64,000 nucleotides of DNA from Flavobacteriales bacterium (GCA_016716605.1 JADJWA010000001.1:1674001-1738000), one strand, 5' to 3'; positions 9,881 to 18,312 are shown, counted from the first letter of the stretch. The notes: a model not told the origin generated them from the sequence alone. Translations and numbers: made by a program.

Positions 9881-9900
9881 TCATACTTGAGCTGAATGAA

Positions 9901-9926
9901 GAAGGCCCCGGAATCCCGGGGCCTTC
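9901..9926. terminator. Bidirectional hairpin terminator between tonB-like gene and cysN
   Basis: A perfect 11-bp inverted repeat (GAAGGCCCCGG, loop AATC, CCGGGGCCTTC) lies between the convergent stop codons. It lacks a long T-tract but the stem is very GC-rich and could stop transcription from both sides. Confidence 0.7.
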
Positions 9927-9946
9927 CTCATTCCTGTGCGGAACGA

Positions 9947-11221
9947 TCATACGATCATCCCGGCGGCCACGGTCTCATTGGTGCCCTCATCGATCAGGAT
10001 GATGCTGCCGGTGTAGCGGTTGCGCGCGTACTTGTCGAAGTGCAGCGGCACCGTGGTGCGCAGATGCACGCGCCCGATGTCGTTCATGCCGATGGTCTGG
10101 TCGCCATCGGCCTTGTGCAGGGTGCTGATGTCCATCTTGTACTTCACCTCCTTCACCATCGCGCGGCAATCGCGGCTGGTGTGCTTGAGCGCGTATTTGC
10201 CGCCGGGCTGCAAGGGACGCTCGTTGAACCAGCAGAGCATCACATCGATGTCCTGGCTGGTTTCCGGGGCGTTGTTGGGACTTACGATCATGTCGCCTCG
10301 GCTGATGTCGATCTCATCGGCCAGGGTAATCACCACGCTTTGCGGTGCGAAGGCTTCCTCCACTTCGCGTTCGCCGAGGTTGAGGCTCCTGATGGTGCTC
10401 TGGAAGCCGCTGGGCAGCACCTGTACCGCATCGCCCTTGCGAAAGATGCCGCCCTGCACCCGGCCCGCGAAGCCGCGGAAGTCATGGTGCTCATCGGTCA
10501 TCGGGCGCACCACGTACTGCACCGGGAAGCGGCGATCGATGTGGTTGAGATCGCCGGCGATGTGGATGTTCTCCAGCAGGTACATCAGCGTGGGGCCCTG
10601 GTACCAGCTCATCCGATCGCTGCGGTCCACCACATTGTCCCCTTTCAGCGCACTGATGGGGATGTATCGGATGTCGCGCACCTCCAGCTTGCTGCTGAAG
10701 TCCTCCAATTCCTTCTGGATGCGCGTGAAGGTGGCCTCGTCGTAGTCCACGAGGTCCATCTTGTTGATGCAGAACACCACGTGCGGTATGCCGAGCAAGG
10801 ATGCGATGAACGAATGGCGGCAGGTCTGCTCCAGGATGCCCTTGCGCGCGTCCACGAGGATGATCGCCAGGTTCGCCGTGCTGGCGCCTGTGACCATGTT
10901 ACGCGTGTACTGGATGTGGCCCGGTGTATCAGCGATGATGAACTTCCGCTTCGGCGTGGCGAAGTAGCGGTAGGCCACATCAATCGTGATGCCTTGCTCA
11001 CGTTCCGCACGAAGTCCATCCGTCAGCAGCGACAGGTCGACCTCTCCGGTTCCCCGCTTGGAACTGGCCTTTTCCATCGCCTCCATCTGATCGTCGAAGA
11101 TGGCCTTGCTGTCATAAAGCAAACGACCGATGAGCGTGCTCTTGCCGTCGTCGACGCTTCCAGCGGTCGTGAACCGCAGCAGGTCCATATCCAAGTAACC
11201 GTGCGTGCTATTGTCTTTCAT
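9947..11221 (-). CDS. cysN: Sulfate adenylyltransferase subunit 1 (GTPase)
   Basis: 424 residues from the ATG at 11221, which begins MKDNSTHGYLDMDLLRF. CysN is the EF-Tu-like GTPase that drives CysD to make adenosine 5'-phosphosulfate from sulfate and ATP. GTPase motifs are clear: AGSVDDGKST (P-loop), the switch region with EREQGITIDVAYRYF, DTPGH, and NKMDLVD. Beta-barrel domains follow. There is no C-terminal kinase domain, so this is not the fused CysNC form; the kinase is the separate cysC. It lies 31 nt after cysD in the cysC-cysD-cysN operon. A longer in-frame start at 11308 is rejected because it overlaps cysD. Confidence 0.95.
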   Translation of the reverse strand: MKDNSTHGYLDMDLLRFTTAGSVDDGKSTLIGRLLYDSKAIFDDQMEAMEKASSKRGTGEVDLSLLTDGLRAEREQGITIDVAYRYFATPKRKFIIADTPGHIQYTRNMVTGASTANLAIILVDARKGILEQTCRHSFIASLLGIPHVVFCINKMDLVDYDEATFTRIQKELEDFSSKLEVRDIRYIPISALKGDNVVDRSDRMSWYQGPTLMYLLENIHIAGDLNHIDRRFPVQYVVRPMTDEHHDFRGFAGRVQGGIFRKGDAVQVLPSGFQSTIRSLNLGEREVEEAFAPQSVVITLADEIDISRGDMIVSPNNAPETSQDIDVMLCWFNERPLQPGGKYALKHTSRDCRAMVKEVKYKMDISTLHKADGDQTIGMNDIGRVHLRTTVPLHFDKYARNRYTGSIILIDEGTNETVAAGMIV

Positions 11222-11252
11222 TTTCTCATCGTCTGAGCTCCTGATCCCGGGA

Positions 11253-12164
11253 TCAGAAATAGCCTTCTTTCTTCCGATCTTCCATCGCCGCCTCGCTCCG
11301 CTTGTCATCCATCCGCGAGCCGCGCTCCGTCACGCGCGACGACGCCACTTCCTCGATGATCTCCTCGAGCGTTGACGCCGGTGAATCCACTGCACCGGTG
11401 CAGCTCATATCACCGATGGTGCGGAAACGCACGCGCATCTGCCGGGGCTTCTCCTCCGGCTTCAAGCGCATGAAGGAACTGTTCGCGTAGATCACGCCGT
11501 CGCGATCGAAGACTTCGCGCACATGGCTGAAGTAGATGCTGGGGATGGGGATGTTCTCCAGCAGGATGTACTGCCACACATCCATCTCCGTCCAGTTGCT
11601 GATGGGGAAGGCCCGGAAGTGCTCGCCCGGTCGCTTCTTGCCGTTGTAGAGGTTCCAGAGCTCCGGTCGCTGGTTCTTGGGGTCCCATTGGCCGAATTCA
11701 TCACGGTGACTGAACACACGCTCCTTGGCCCGGGCTTTCTCCTCATCGCGCCGGCCGCCGCCGATGGCGCAGTCGATCTTGTGTTTCTCAATGGTATCGA
11801 GAAGCGTCACCGTCTGCAGTTTGTTGCGGCTGGCATAGAAGCCGGTTTCCTCCTGCACTTTCCCTTGGTCGATGCTCTCCTGCACGCTCCCCACGATCAG
11901 CTTGGCTCCATGCTCCTTCACCAGGTTATCCCGGAAGGTCATGGTCTCCTCGAAGTTGTGGCCGGTGTCCACGTGCACGAGCGGGAAGGGGACCTTCGCC
12001 GGGAAGAAGGCCTTGCGCGCGAGGTGGAAGCACACGATGCTGTCCTTGCCGCCACTGAAGAGCAGGGCGGGGTTCTCGAACTGAGCAGCTACTTCACGCA
12101 GGATGTGCATGCTCTCGCTCTCGAGCTCTTTCAGGTGCGTCAGTCGGTACGAATGCATGGGCAT
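11253..12164 (-). CDS. cysD: Sulfate adenylyltransferase subunit 2
   Basis: 303 residues, the standard CysD length. CysD is the catalytic ATP sulfurylase subunit and works with CysN. It belongs to the PP-loop family: LLFSGGKDSIVCFHLA (residues about 35-50) is the ATP pyrophosphatase loop. GGGRRDEEKARAKERVFS and the C-terminal RFRTIGDMSCTGAVDS are also family hallmarks. Its ATG at 12164 shares one base with the cysC stop (TGATG), so translation is coupled. No reductase genes (cysH, cysI or cysJ) are adjacent. Confidence 0.96.
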   Translation of the reverse strand: MPMHSYRLTHLKELESESMHILREVAAQFENPALLFSGGKDSIVCFHLARKAFFPAKVPFPLVHVDTGHNFEETMTFRDNLVKEHGAKLIVGSVQESIDQGKVQEETGFYASRNKLQTVTLLDTIEKHKIDCAIGGGRRDEEKARAKERVFSHRDEFGQWDPKNQRPELWNLYNGKKRPGEHFRAFPISNWTEMDVWQYILLENIPIPSIYFSHVREVFDRDGVIYANSSFMRLKPEEKPRQMRVRFRTIGDMSCTGAVDSPASTLEEIIEEVASSRVTERGSRMDDKRSEAAMEDRKKEGYF

Positions 12165-12769
12165 CAATTCCGCGAGATACGCGGCAGGATAAAGTTCAAG
12201 AGTTCAGTGGCGCTCGCTTCTTCGCTGCGATCGGCGGTGGCGATGCGAATGGCCGGGGCAGGGGGCGCCTCGAATGGCGCGCTGATGCCCGTGAAGTCCT
12301 TCACCACGCCAGCGCGCGCTTTTGCATAAAGGCCCTTGACGTCGCGCGCTTCGCAAACCTCCAGCGGCGTATCGATGAAGGCTTCGACGAAATCCCCTTC
12401 GCCGATGATCGCCTTTGCCTGTTCACGGATCGCGACCGTCGGCGAGACGAAGCAGCAGATCACGACCACCCCTTGCTGCACGAAGAGCTTGGCCACCTCC
12501 GCGATGCGGCGGATATTCTCCGTGCGGTCCGCATCGGAGAAGCCGAGGTTGCTGTTGATGCCCGTGCGCACGTTGTCGCCATCGAGCACCACGCAGAAGC
12601 GACCCCGCTCATGAAGCTCACGCTCCAAGGCGATGGCAATGGTGCTCTTCCCGCTGCCGCTGAGTCCGGTCATCCACACCACCAGCCCGCGCTGGCCCAA
12701 CAAGGCCTCCTTGTCCCTGCGTTGGAGCAGGCGGTCGTGCACGGGATGAATGTGCGTGGGCGAAGGCAT
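12164..12769 (-). CDS. cysC: Adenylylsulfate kinase
   Basis: 201 residues. CysC phosphorylates APS to PAPS, the donor for sulfotransferases or for PAPS reductase. The P-loop GLSGSGKST is at residues 35-43, followed by LDGDNVRTGINSNLGFSDADRTENIRR, a conserved APS-binding stretch, and VEAFIDTPLEVCEARDVKGLYAKAR. It is the first gene of the cysC-cysD-cysN operon. A TACTTTCG box lies 14 nt upstream of the ATG, back to back with the deoC promoter. Confidence 0.96.
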   Translation of the reverse strand: MPSPTHIHPVHDRLLQRRDKEALLGQRGLVVWMTGLSGSGKSTIAIALERELHERGRFCVVLDGDNVRTGINSNLGFSDADRTENIRRIAEVAKLFVQQGVVVICCFVSPTVAIREQAKAIIGEGDFVEAFIDTPLEVCEARDVKGLYAKARAGVVKDFTGISAPFEAPPAPAIRIATADRSEEASATELLNFILPRISRN

Positions 12770-12783
12770 TCCGATTCGGGTCG

Positions 12784-12791
12784 CGAAAGTA
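12784..12791 (-). promoter_or_regulatory. -7 box TACTTTCG of the cysC operon
   Basis: TAnnTTTG-like box ending 14 nt before the cysC ATG. It shares a 75-nt divergent region with deoC. Confidence 0.5.
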
Positions 12792-12832
12792 GCGCTTCCG
12801 CTGCGGCTGGCAGGGGCTGCGCACCGTGCTCC

Positions 12833-12840
12833 TATCTTGG
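12833..12840 (+). promoter_or_regulatory. -7 box TATCTTGG of deoC
   Basis: It ends 4 nt before the deoC ATG, so the predicted mRNA starts at or next to the AUG. Confidence 0.5.
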
Positions 12841-12844
12841 CGCC

Positions 12845-13768
12845 ATGGCCCCGAAAACCTTCGCCGCACGAGGTTCACGCGTTCCGCTTTCAGCGCCCGC
12901 AATCGACCAGGTGGGCATCGAGGAGCGGGTGGCCCGCATCAAGGCGCGGAGCATCAAGAAGGAGACGAAAGTCCAGGGCATGAAGCTCGCCCTGAGCATG
13001 ATCGACCTTACCACCCTGGAAGGAGCCGACACCCCAAGCAAAGTGAAGCAGCTATGCTACAAGGGCATGCACCTGCACGACAGCCTCCCCGGTCTGCCCT
13101 CGGTCGCAGCGATCTGCGTTTACCCTTCGATGGTCAAGGTGGCGAAGAGGGCCTTGGGCGACAGCGGCGTGAAGGTCGCCAGTGTGAGCACCGCCTTCCC
13201 CAGCGGACAGGCGCCCCGGAATGTGAAGATCGCCGACACCAAGTTCGCCGTGAACGAAGGCGCCGACGAGATCGACATGGTCATCAGCCGGGGCCGTTTC
13301 CACAGCGGCGATTACGAGTTCGTCTTCGAGGAGATCGCTGCGGTGAAGGAGGCCTGCGGCGAAGCCCGATTGAAGGTGATCCTTGAGACGGGCGAGCTAG
13401 GCACCTACGACAAGGTGCGCCTGGCCAGTGATATCGCCATCGCGGCGGGCGCTGATTTCATCAAGACCAGTACGGGCAAGATCAACCCGGCCGCCACCAT
13501 GGAGGTGACCTTGGTGATGCTGCACGCCATCCGCGATCACTATCTGAATACCGGGCAGATGATCGCCATGAAGCCTGCCGGCGGCATCCGTACGAGCAAG
13601 CAAGCACTCCATTACCTGATGATGGTGAAGGAGGAGCTCGGCCCCGAATGGCTCGATCCCCACTGGTTCCGCTTCGGCGCCAGCAGCCTGGCCAACGACA
13701 TCCTGATGCAATTGCAAAAGGAGGCCGATGGTCACTACCAGAGCGCGGATTATTTCAGCAACGATTAA
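12845..13768 (+). CDS. deoC: Deoxyribose-phosphate aldolase
   Basis: 307 residues. DeoC cleaves 2-deoxyribose 5-phosphate to acetaldehyde and glyceraldehyde 3-phosphate in deoxynucleoside catabolism. The Schiff-base lysine is in DFIKTSTGKINP, and the second catalytic lysine in MIAMKPAGGIRTSK. Other hallmarks are VASVSTAFPSGQ and NEGADEIDMVI. The ATG at 12845 sits 4 nt after a TATCTTGG box; frames extending further upstream run across cysC. A diverged copy of the last 28 codons plus stop of a deoC gene lies at 24193-24279, so this gene family has been duplicated or partly deleted nearby. Confidence 0.95.
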   Translation: MAPKTFAARGSRVPLSAPAIDQVGIEERVARIKARSIKKETKVQGMKLALSMIDLTTLEGADTPSKVKQLCYKGMHLHDSLPGLPSVAAICVYPSMVKVAKRALGDSGVKVASVSTAFPSGQAPRNVKIADTKFAVNEGADEIDMVISRGRFHSGDYEFVFEEIAAVKEACGEARLKVILETGELGTYDKVRLASDIAIAAGADFIKTSTGKINPAATMEVTLVMLHAIRDHYLNTGQMIAMKPAGGIRTSKQALHYLMMVKEELGPEWLDPHWFRFGASSLANDILMQLQKEADGHYQSADYFSND

Positions 13769-13777
13769 GCCGGCACT

Positions 13778-13808
13778 AGAGGCCAGCTGTTCATATCGCG
13801 CGGCCTCT
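13778..13808 (+). terminator. Possible weak terminator after deoC
   Basis: A 7-bp inverted repeat (AGAGGCC/GGCCTCT) with a 17-nt loop just after the deoC stop. There is no T-tract; weak evidence. Confidence 0.3.
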
Positions 13809-13834
13809 TCGATGTAGCGGTCGATATCAATCGA

Positions 13835-13842
13835 TACGTTCG
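13835..13842 (+). promoter_or_regulatory. -7 box TACGTTCG upstream of BNR-repeat gene
   Basis: TAnnTTTG-like box ending 21 nt before the ATG at 13864. Confidence 0.4.
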
Positions 13843-13863
13843 CTCTCCACCAAGCCCGACATC

Positions 13864-15081
13864 ATGAGAATCAGCTCCGCCCTCATCGCGCTTTCCTTCA
13901 CTGCCACCGTCGCCGCCCAATGGTCGCAAGTGAACAATGGCATCTCCAACCTGGCCAATGGCGCTTATACCCTTGGCACCTCCGACAGCCACGTCTTCGC
14001 CAAGACCCTGACGGAGCTGTATCGCAGCGCCGACAACGGTGACAACTGGGTGGAGATCGATCCACCGGTTGCGGATAATACCACCGAGTGCGGCGCCTTC
14101 TTCAACGGCCGTTACTACGCCGGCATGAACGCCTCCACGGACTGCATCTATTGGACGAACGACAACGGTGACACCTGGAACACGGTGGTCGGGGCGCCCA
14201 CCACCACCGTGGTCCGTGGTTTCGTGGCCAACGGCACGCACCTGTTCGCCTACACCTCCACCGGTGGCATCTTCCGGTCGCCCCTGCCGGGTGACGCCTG
14301 GACCACCGTGAACACCGGTCTGGCCAACACCAATGTCATCGGCATGCTGCTGGTGGGCAACGACCTCTACGCCAGCACGATCGGCGGTGGTGTGTTCATC
14401 AGCACGGATGGCGGTTCCAGCTGGAGCGCCAGCAACACCGGCATCGCCATGAGCGACCTCAACGGGGAGAACCTGTGGGTGATGGGCGGCGCCCTCTTCT
14501 ACACCGCACAGGGTGGCGGCAAGTACACGAGCACCGATGGCGGGGCCTCGTGGAGCACCTGGGCGGGCCTGCCGCACTTCGGGCTGGGCCTGTTGGAGGT
14601 GAAGCGCTTCGGCAACAACCTGTACATGGAGACCCGCCACTTCGCCGGCGGCCTCCGCGACAGCCTCTACCTGAGCGCGGACGAGGGCGCCAGCTGGACC
14701 AACATCACCGGCAACCTGAACGCCGCCGACCTCAATGGAAGCGGCATCCTCGAGAACGATGGTTGCGTGCTCGTTGGCTACAACCTGAGCTCTCCGGGCC
14801 AGGGCATCTACCGGCGTTGCATCGGCACTGGCGTGCAGGAGCTTTCCGTGCAAGCAGTGAACGTGTTCCCGAACCCAGGCGAGGGCTTGATCACCGTGAC
14901 GGTTCCGCAGCATGCCGTAGGCGCGCCCTTCTATCTGGCGGACATCGCTGGTGCCGAAATACTGCGCGGGACGATTAGCGGCGCGCAGGTGGGACTCGAT
15001 CTTTCGGCGTTGGCCGCGGGCACCTACGTGTTGCGGGTGGAAGGCGGGGAGGTGGCCCCGGTGCGCGTGGTGAAGCGCTGA
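13864..15081 (+). CDS. Secreted Asp-box (BNR) repeat protein with T9SS type A sorting domain
   Basis: 405 residues with a signal peptide (MRISSALIALSFTATVAAQ). At least five Asp-box motifs of the form S-x-D-x-G-x-x-W are visible: RSADNGDNW, WTNDNGDTW, ISTDGGSSW, TSTDGGASW and LSADEGASW. This suggests a beta-propeller like sialidases or photosystem assembly factors. The final 80 residues (NVFPNPGEGLITVTV to GTYVLRVEGG) form a type A T9SS C-terminal signal, so the protein is probably exported by the SprA system and attached to or released from the surface. No catalytic residues could be assigned; enzymatic activity is unknown. Confidence 0.85.
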   Translation: MRISSALIALSFTATVAAQWSQVNNGISNLANGAYTLGTSDSHVFAKTLTELYRSADNGDNWVEIDPPVADNTTECGAFFNGRYYAGMNASTDCIYWTNDNGDTWNTVVGAPTTTVVRGFVANGTHLFAYTSTGGIFRSPLPGDAWTTVNTGLANTNVIGMLLVGNDLYASTIGGGVFISTDGGSSWSASNTGIAMSDLNGENLWVMGGALFYTAQGGGKYTSTDGGASWSTWAGLPHFGLGLLEVKRFGNNLYMETRHFAGGLRDSLYLSADEGASWTNITGNLNAADLNGSGILENDGCVLVGYNLSSPGQGIYRRCIGTGVQELSVQAVNVFPNPGEGLITVTVPQHAVGAPFYLADIAGAEILRGTISGAQVGLDLSALAAGTYVLRVEGGEVAPVRVVKR

Positions 15082-15110
15082 TCCGCTCACTGGCCTGTGG
15101 CGCGTGATCC

Positions 15111-15118
15111 TACCTTGG
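15111..15118 (+). promoter_or_regulatory. -7 box TACCTTGG of DinB-like gene
   Basis: It ends 4 nt before the ATG at 15123, the same tight spacing as at deoC. Confidence 0.5.
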
Positions 15119-15122
15119 CGGT

Positions 15123-15608
15123 ATGATCACCTCCGATGTTTTCGTGAAGATGGCGCTTGACGCCTGGAACAGCGAGCTCAAGCACACCAACGCGCTTTTG
15201 GATAAGCTCTCTGACGGGCAGCTGGTTCGCGAGGTCGCGCCCGGACGCAACCGCGGCATTTACCTGCTCGGCCACCTCACCGCCGTGCACGACCAGATGC
15301 TTCCCTTACTGCGGTTCCAAGAGAAGATCCATCCGGACCTGTACGGACCCTTTCACGATGAGCCGGACCGCGCCGTCGCCGACCTACCATCGATCTCGCA
15401 GCTCCGTGCTCAGTGGAAGGAGGTGAACGACACCTTGATGGCGCACATGAACAAGCTTTCGCCTGGGGAATGGTTCACGCGCCACGCGAACATCTCCGAG
15501 GCCGACTTCCCGAAGGAACCCCACCGCAACCGCTTGAACGTGCTGATCAGTCGCACGAACCACCTGGCGTATCACCGGGGGCAGTTGGTCCTGCTCGTGC
15601 TGAAGTAG
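15123..15608 (+). CDS. DinB-family protein
   Basis: 161 residues of the DinB/YfiT four-helix-bundle superfamily. The metal-binding histidines are in the first helix region (YLLGHLTAVHDQMLPLL) and in the C-terminal helix (TNHLAYHRGQLVLLVLK). Members include bacillithiol transferases and DNA-damage-inducible proteins; the exact substrate cannot be read from sequence. It has its own promoter-like box and is not in an obvious operon. Confidence 0.85.
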   Translation: MITSDVFVKMALDAWNSELKHTNALLDKLSDGQLVREVAPGRNRGIYLLGHLTAVHDQMLPLLRFQEKIHPDLYGPFHDEPDRAVADLPSISQLRAQWKEVNDTLMAHMNKLSPGEWFTRHANISEADFPKEPHRNRLNVLISRTNHLAYHRGQLVLLVLK

Positions 15609-15670
15609 GGTGAGGTCGCCAAGACCCGCACGCCGTACCCCACAGGTGCGATCGGTCTTTGGGCGTCGAC

Positions 15671-15678
15671 TAAATTTC
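15671..15678 (+). promoter_or_regulatory. -7 box TAAATTTC of cupin gene
   Basis: TAnnTTTG-like box ending 14 nt before the ATG at 15693. Confidence 0.4.
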
Positions 15679-15692
15679 CCGAAACAATCGCT

Positions 15693-16154
15693 ATGGCTAC
15701 CGGACCCGGCCCCTACCATTGGTTCCTCAATACCCTTGTCCGCGTGCATGTCTCGTGCGATGAAGGCACGGACCGCATCTCCTACATCGAGCATCACGTT
15801 GGCCAAGGCGAATCGCCGCCCCTGCACATACACGAGCGCGAGGACGAGATCTTCCATTTGCTCGCGGGCAAGTTCACGTTCCGGCAAGGTGATGCGGAAG
15901 TGAAAGCAAAGTCTGGTGACGTGGTCTTCATCCCCAAGGGCACACCGCACACCTTCCGTTGCGATTCCGCCACCGGACACTTCTTCAGCATCACCACCGG
16001 TCGCGACTTCGAACTTTTCCTGCGTGCGATGTGGCGTCCGGCGGAACGCGCCGAGTTGCCCACGCCTGCTGCGCCTACGCCCGCTCAGATAGATGGCTTG
16101 GTGAAGGTTGCGGAGGACCATCACATGCCCGTGGTCGGTCCGCCGCTCACCTGA
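15693..16154 (+). CDS. Cupin-domain protein
   Basis: 153 residues. A single cupin fold is shown by the two motifs: PPLHIHEREDEIFHLLAGKFTF (His-rich motif 1, residues about 47-68) and GDVVFIPKGTPHTFR (motif 2, residues about 79-93). The ligands HIH, E and H could bind a metal. The C-terminal tail after residue 110 lacks a known domain. Such small cupins include sugar isomerases and quercetinase-like dioxygenases; substrate is unknown. The region behind it contains a decayed aldehyde dehydrogenase fragment. Confidence 0.85.
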   Translation: MATGPGPYHWFLNTLVRVHVSCDEGTDRISYIEHHVGQGESPPLHIHEREDEIFHLLAGKFTFRQGDAEVKAKSGDVVFIPKGTPHTFRCDSATGHFFSITTGRDFELFLRAMWRPAERAELPTPAAPTPAQIDGLVKVAEDHHMPVVGPPLT

Positions 16155-16186
16155 TCTGTACGCTTCTGCGACCCGCGACCTACGCT

Positions 16187-16380
16187 CCATGGCATAGCAG
16201 ACCATCTCCTGGCCCCTTGCCCCAGCCCGCGAAAGCAAGGACCACTTCACCCTGAAGTCCCAATTCGAGCTCTATCGGCGGCAAGTAGGTGAAGCCAAGT
16301 GCGGCATCCGTTCGACAGGCTCAGGGGAGCCCTGCTTCGATACCATCAACCTCGCCAACGAGCAGAAGATCGCACGCATT
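16187..16380 (+). pseudogene. Decayed 5' fragment of an aldehyde dehydrogenase gene
   Basis: The 368-nt gap after the cupin gene contains a degraded copy of the first ~55 codons of the aldehyde dehydrogenase gene at 18327. Blocks align in order: an ATGGCA start, GGCCCC, AAGGACCAC(T)TCACCCTG at 16237-16254, ATCGGCGGCAAGT at 16273-16286, and TTCGATACCATCAAC through CGCACGCATT at 16336-16380. The frame is broken by a stop two codons after the start, by indels and by a hairpin-like insertion at about 16309-16334. It is a non-functional duplicate or the stub of a replaced gene. Confidence 0.8.
16309..16334. repeat. Hairpin-like insertion inside the ALDH remnant
   Basis: It contains TTCGACAGGCTCAGG followed by GGAGCCCTG, forming an imperfect stem (CAGGCTC/GAGCCCTG) with one bulge. 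The corresponding place in the intact gene has no such sequence. It resembles short palindromic intergenic repeats of bacteria. Confidence 0.5.
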
Positions 16381-16522
16381 AGGGCGTGAATGCTCTGGTG
16401 ACGATATGGTCGACGGAGCCTCAGCGACCGGGTCATCGGGGAGGAGCCCGGGCCGGTGTAACCAATGTTCTATTGCGCCGCATTGCGGACCTGGGTTGGT
16501 TTGCGGAACAAATCCATCTGCC

Positions 16523-18247
16523 ATGCAGCGCTTCTTCACCCTTTCGATCGTGGCCGCCACCGCTTCTCTGAACGCATTCGGACAAACCCCCGAGCCCGCA
16601 CAGATCTTCGGCACCAACGGCTGTGCCGATATCGCCTTCCCCATCACCACGGCAGCGGCCTTCAAGAGCCACGCACTGCAAGCCGACGGCAAGCTCGTGC
16701 TGGCTGGTTGGGGCGGTGATGGCTTCCCGTACTACGCCCTCATGGCGCGGATCGACACGGCGTGCGGCGAGCTCGATCCCACCTTCGGGCAGAACGGCGT
16801 GCAAGCGCACCACTTCGAGCAGCGAACCATCTGCAGCAGCGTCGCGGTGCAGGCCGATGGGAAGATCATTGGCGGTGGTCTGATCGCGGCCAGCAACGCG
16901 GGCTCAGGCCAATTCCCCGGTGTGTGGCGCTACAACGCGGATGGCTCCGTGGACAGCACCTTCAACGGGACCGGCTACAACAACACCGGCTTCTCCACGG
17001 GCTCGGCCACCGGCAAGGTGGAGGAGGTCTTCATCGATGCGAACGGACGCATCCTCGCCGCCATCATCGGGAACGCACAGTTGGGTGTGTTCCGCTTCAC
17101 CACCGACGGCATATTGGATACCAGCTACTCTGCGGATGGCCGCGCGGAAATGCCCGTGGGCTATACCCCGTTCAACGATGACCTCGGAGCGGTGATGGAC
17201 CCTGATGGATCGGTGACCATCGCAGGGCTGGTGGGTACCAGCGCATTCGACCCCTACTTCATGGGTCTGGTGCGCTTCCTTCCCAATGGCGACCCCGATC
17301 CCGCCTTCGGCACCAACGGTCTTGCGTTGCACCCCACCGTATCCGCCAGCCACCTCGGTGGCCCGGATGGCTTCAAGGATTGGAGCATGGTGCGGCGTCC
17401 GGGTGGAGGATTCCTTGTTGGCTATGGCGCGCACGATGGCGATACACGTCCGAGCATTGCTGCGTTCAACGACGATGGCTCCATCGATCTCACATTCGGC
17501 ACCAATGGCATCTTCCAGGTCACAGGAAGCAATCCGGTCGGCAGCGGACTTTGGATGGATACCGATGGAAGCGCGTTGCTCTTTCACCGGCTCAGCAACA
17601 TCACCAATGGACCTGGCGCCATCTTGCGGTTGACGCCCGGTGGACAACCCGACGCGAGCTTCGGTTCCAACGGCGTGCTCCAGTCACCGTTCAGCACCCG
17701 TAGCATCGCACACGGATTCCGGCTCAGTGGAGGAGACATCATCGCCTATGGCGCGAACAACAACAACGGCAATGGCTCTGTGGTCCGCTTCAGCCTGGAT
17801 GTGGAAGCGAATGCCTTGCCCGTGATCTCCTTCGACTTTCCGGACCTCACCGTGAGCGGTGGCGGCACCATCCAATGGTTCCTCGATGGATCGCCGATCA
17901 GTGGCGCCACTGCCAGCACGCACACGCCCACGCAGAACGGCACCTACACGGTGGACATGAACTCCTTCGGTTGCGTGAACACCTCGCCGCCGTTCCAATT
18001 TCTGAGCACGGGCATCGCCGATGCGCGGGAAGCAGGCATCAGCTTCCGGCAGGACCTGGCTGCTGGTGCGCTCTTCATCCAGAGCAATGCGGCCGCGACC
18101 GATTGGTTGCTCGTGGATGCGAGCGGCCGCGCATTGCGCAATGGTGTGTTGCGCGCAGGTGCGAACGAAGTTCCCACCGCCGACCTCCGCAGCGGGGTGT
18201 ACCTGCTGCGTTGCGGCGGACAGGTGCATCGGTTCGTGATGCCGTGA
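16523..18247 (+). CDS. Delta-60-repeat-like secreted protein with T9SS sorting domain
   Basis: 574 residues with a signal peptide (MQRFFTLSIVAATASLNAFGQ). The body carries repeats of the delta-60 type, recognisable by ADGKL/ADGKI followed by G-x-x-D-x-x-F-G-x-N-G: GELDPTFGQNGV, GSVDSTFNGTG, GDPDPAFGTNGL, GSIDLTFGTNGI, GQPDASFGSNGV. An Ig-like stretch (GGGTIQWFLDGSPISGATAS) and a T9SS type A C-terminus (DLRSGVYLLRCGGQVHRFVM) follow. Likely a surface or secreted protein; function unknown. Upstream frame continues to 16289 but crosses the ALDH remnant, so the ATG at 16523 with the signal peptide is chosen. Confidence 0.85.
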   Translation: MQRFFTLSIVAATASLNAFGQTPEPAQIFGTNGCADIAFPITTAAAFKSHALQADGKLVLAGWGGDGFPYYALMARIDTACGELDPTFGQNGVQAHHFEQRTICSSVAVQADGKIIGGGLIAASNAGSGQFPGVWRYNADGSVDSTFNGTGYNNTGFSTGSATGKVEEVFIDANGRILAAIIGNAQLGVFRFTTDGILDTSYSADGRAEMPVGYTPFNDDLGAVMDPDGSVTIAGLVGTSAFDPYFMGLVRFLPNGDPDPAFGTNGLALHPTVSASHLGGPDGFKDWSMVRRPGGGFLVGYGAHDGDTRPSIAAFNDDGSIDLTFGTNGIFQVTGSNPVGSGLWMDTDGSALLFHRLSNITNGPGAILRLTPGGQPDASFGSNGVLQSPFSTRSIAHGFRLSGGDIIAYGANNNNGNGSVVRFSLDVEANALPVISFDFPDLTVSGGGTIQWFLDGSPISGATASTHTPTQNGTYTVDMNSFGCVNTSPPFQFLSTGIADAREAGISFRQDLAAGALFIQSNAAATDWLLVDASGRALRNGVLRAGANEVPTADLRSGVYLLRCGGQVHRFVMP

Positions 18248-18264
18248 TCATACGCCAATCCATC

Positions 18265-18296
18265 AGCGCGCCCGTCCATGAGTGGATGGGCGCGCT
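18265..18296 (+). terminator. Hairpin terminator after the delta-60-repeat gene
   Basis: A 14-bp stem (AGCGCGCCCGTCCA / TGGATGGGCGCGCT, one G-T pair) with a TGAG loop starts 17 nt after the stop codon and ends just before the -7 box of the next gene. No T-tract. Confidence 0.65.
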
Positions 18297-18312
18297 TGCT
18301 ACGAGCGACCAC

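Noticed and set aside
16386..16571. A GTG-started frame beginning (M)NALVTI like the gene at 22915, with only synonymous differences
   Set aside because: Six shared residues are too few; the match could be chance, and similarity ends at once. Worth noting only because the region also contains the ALDH remnant.
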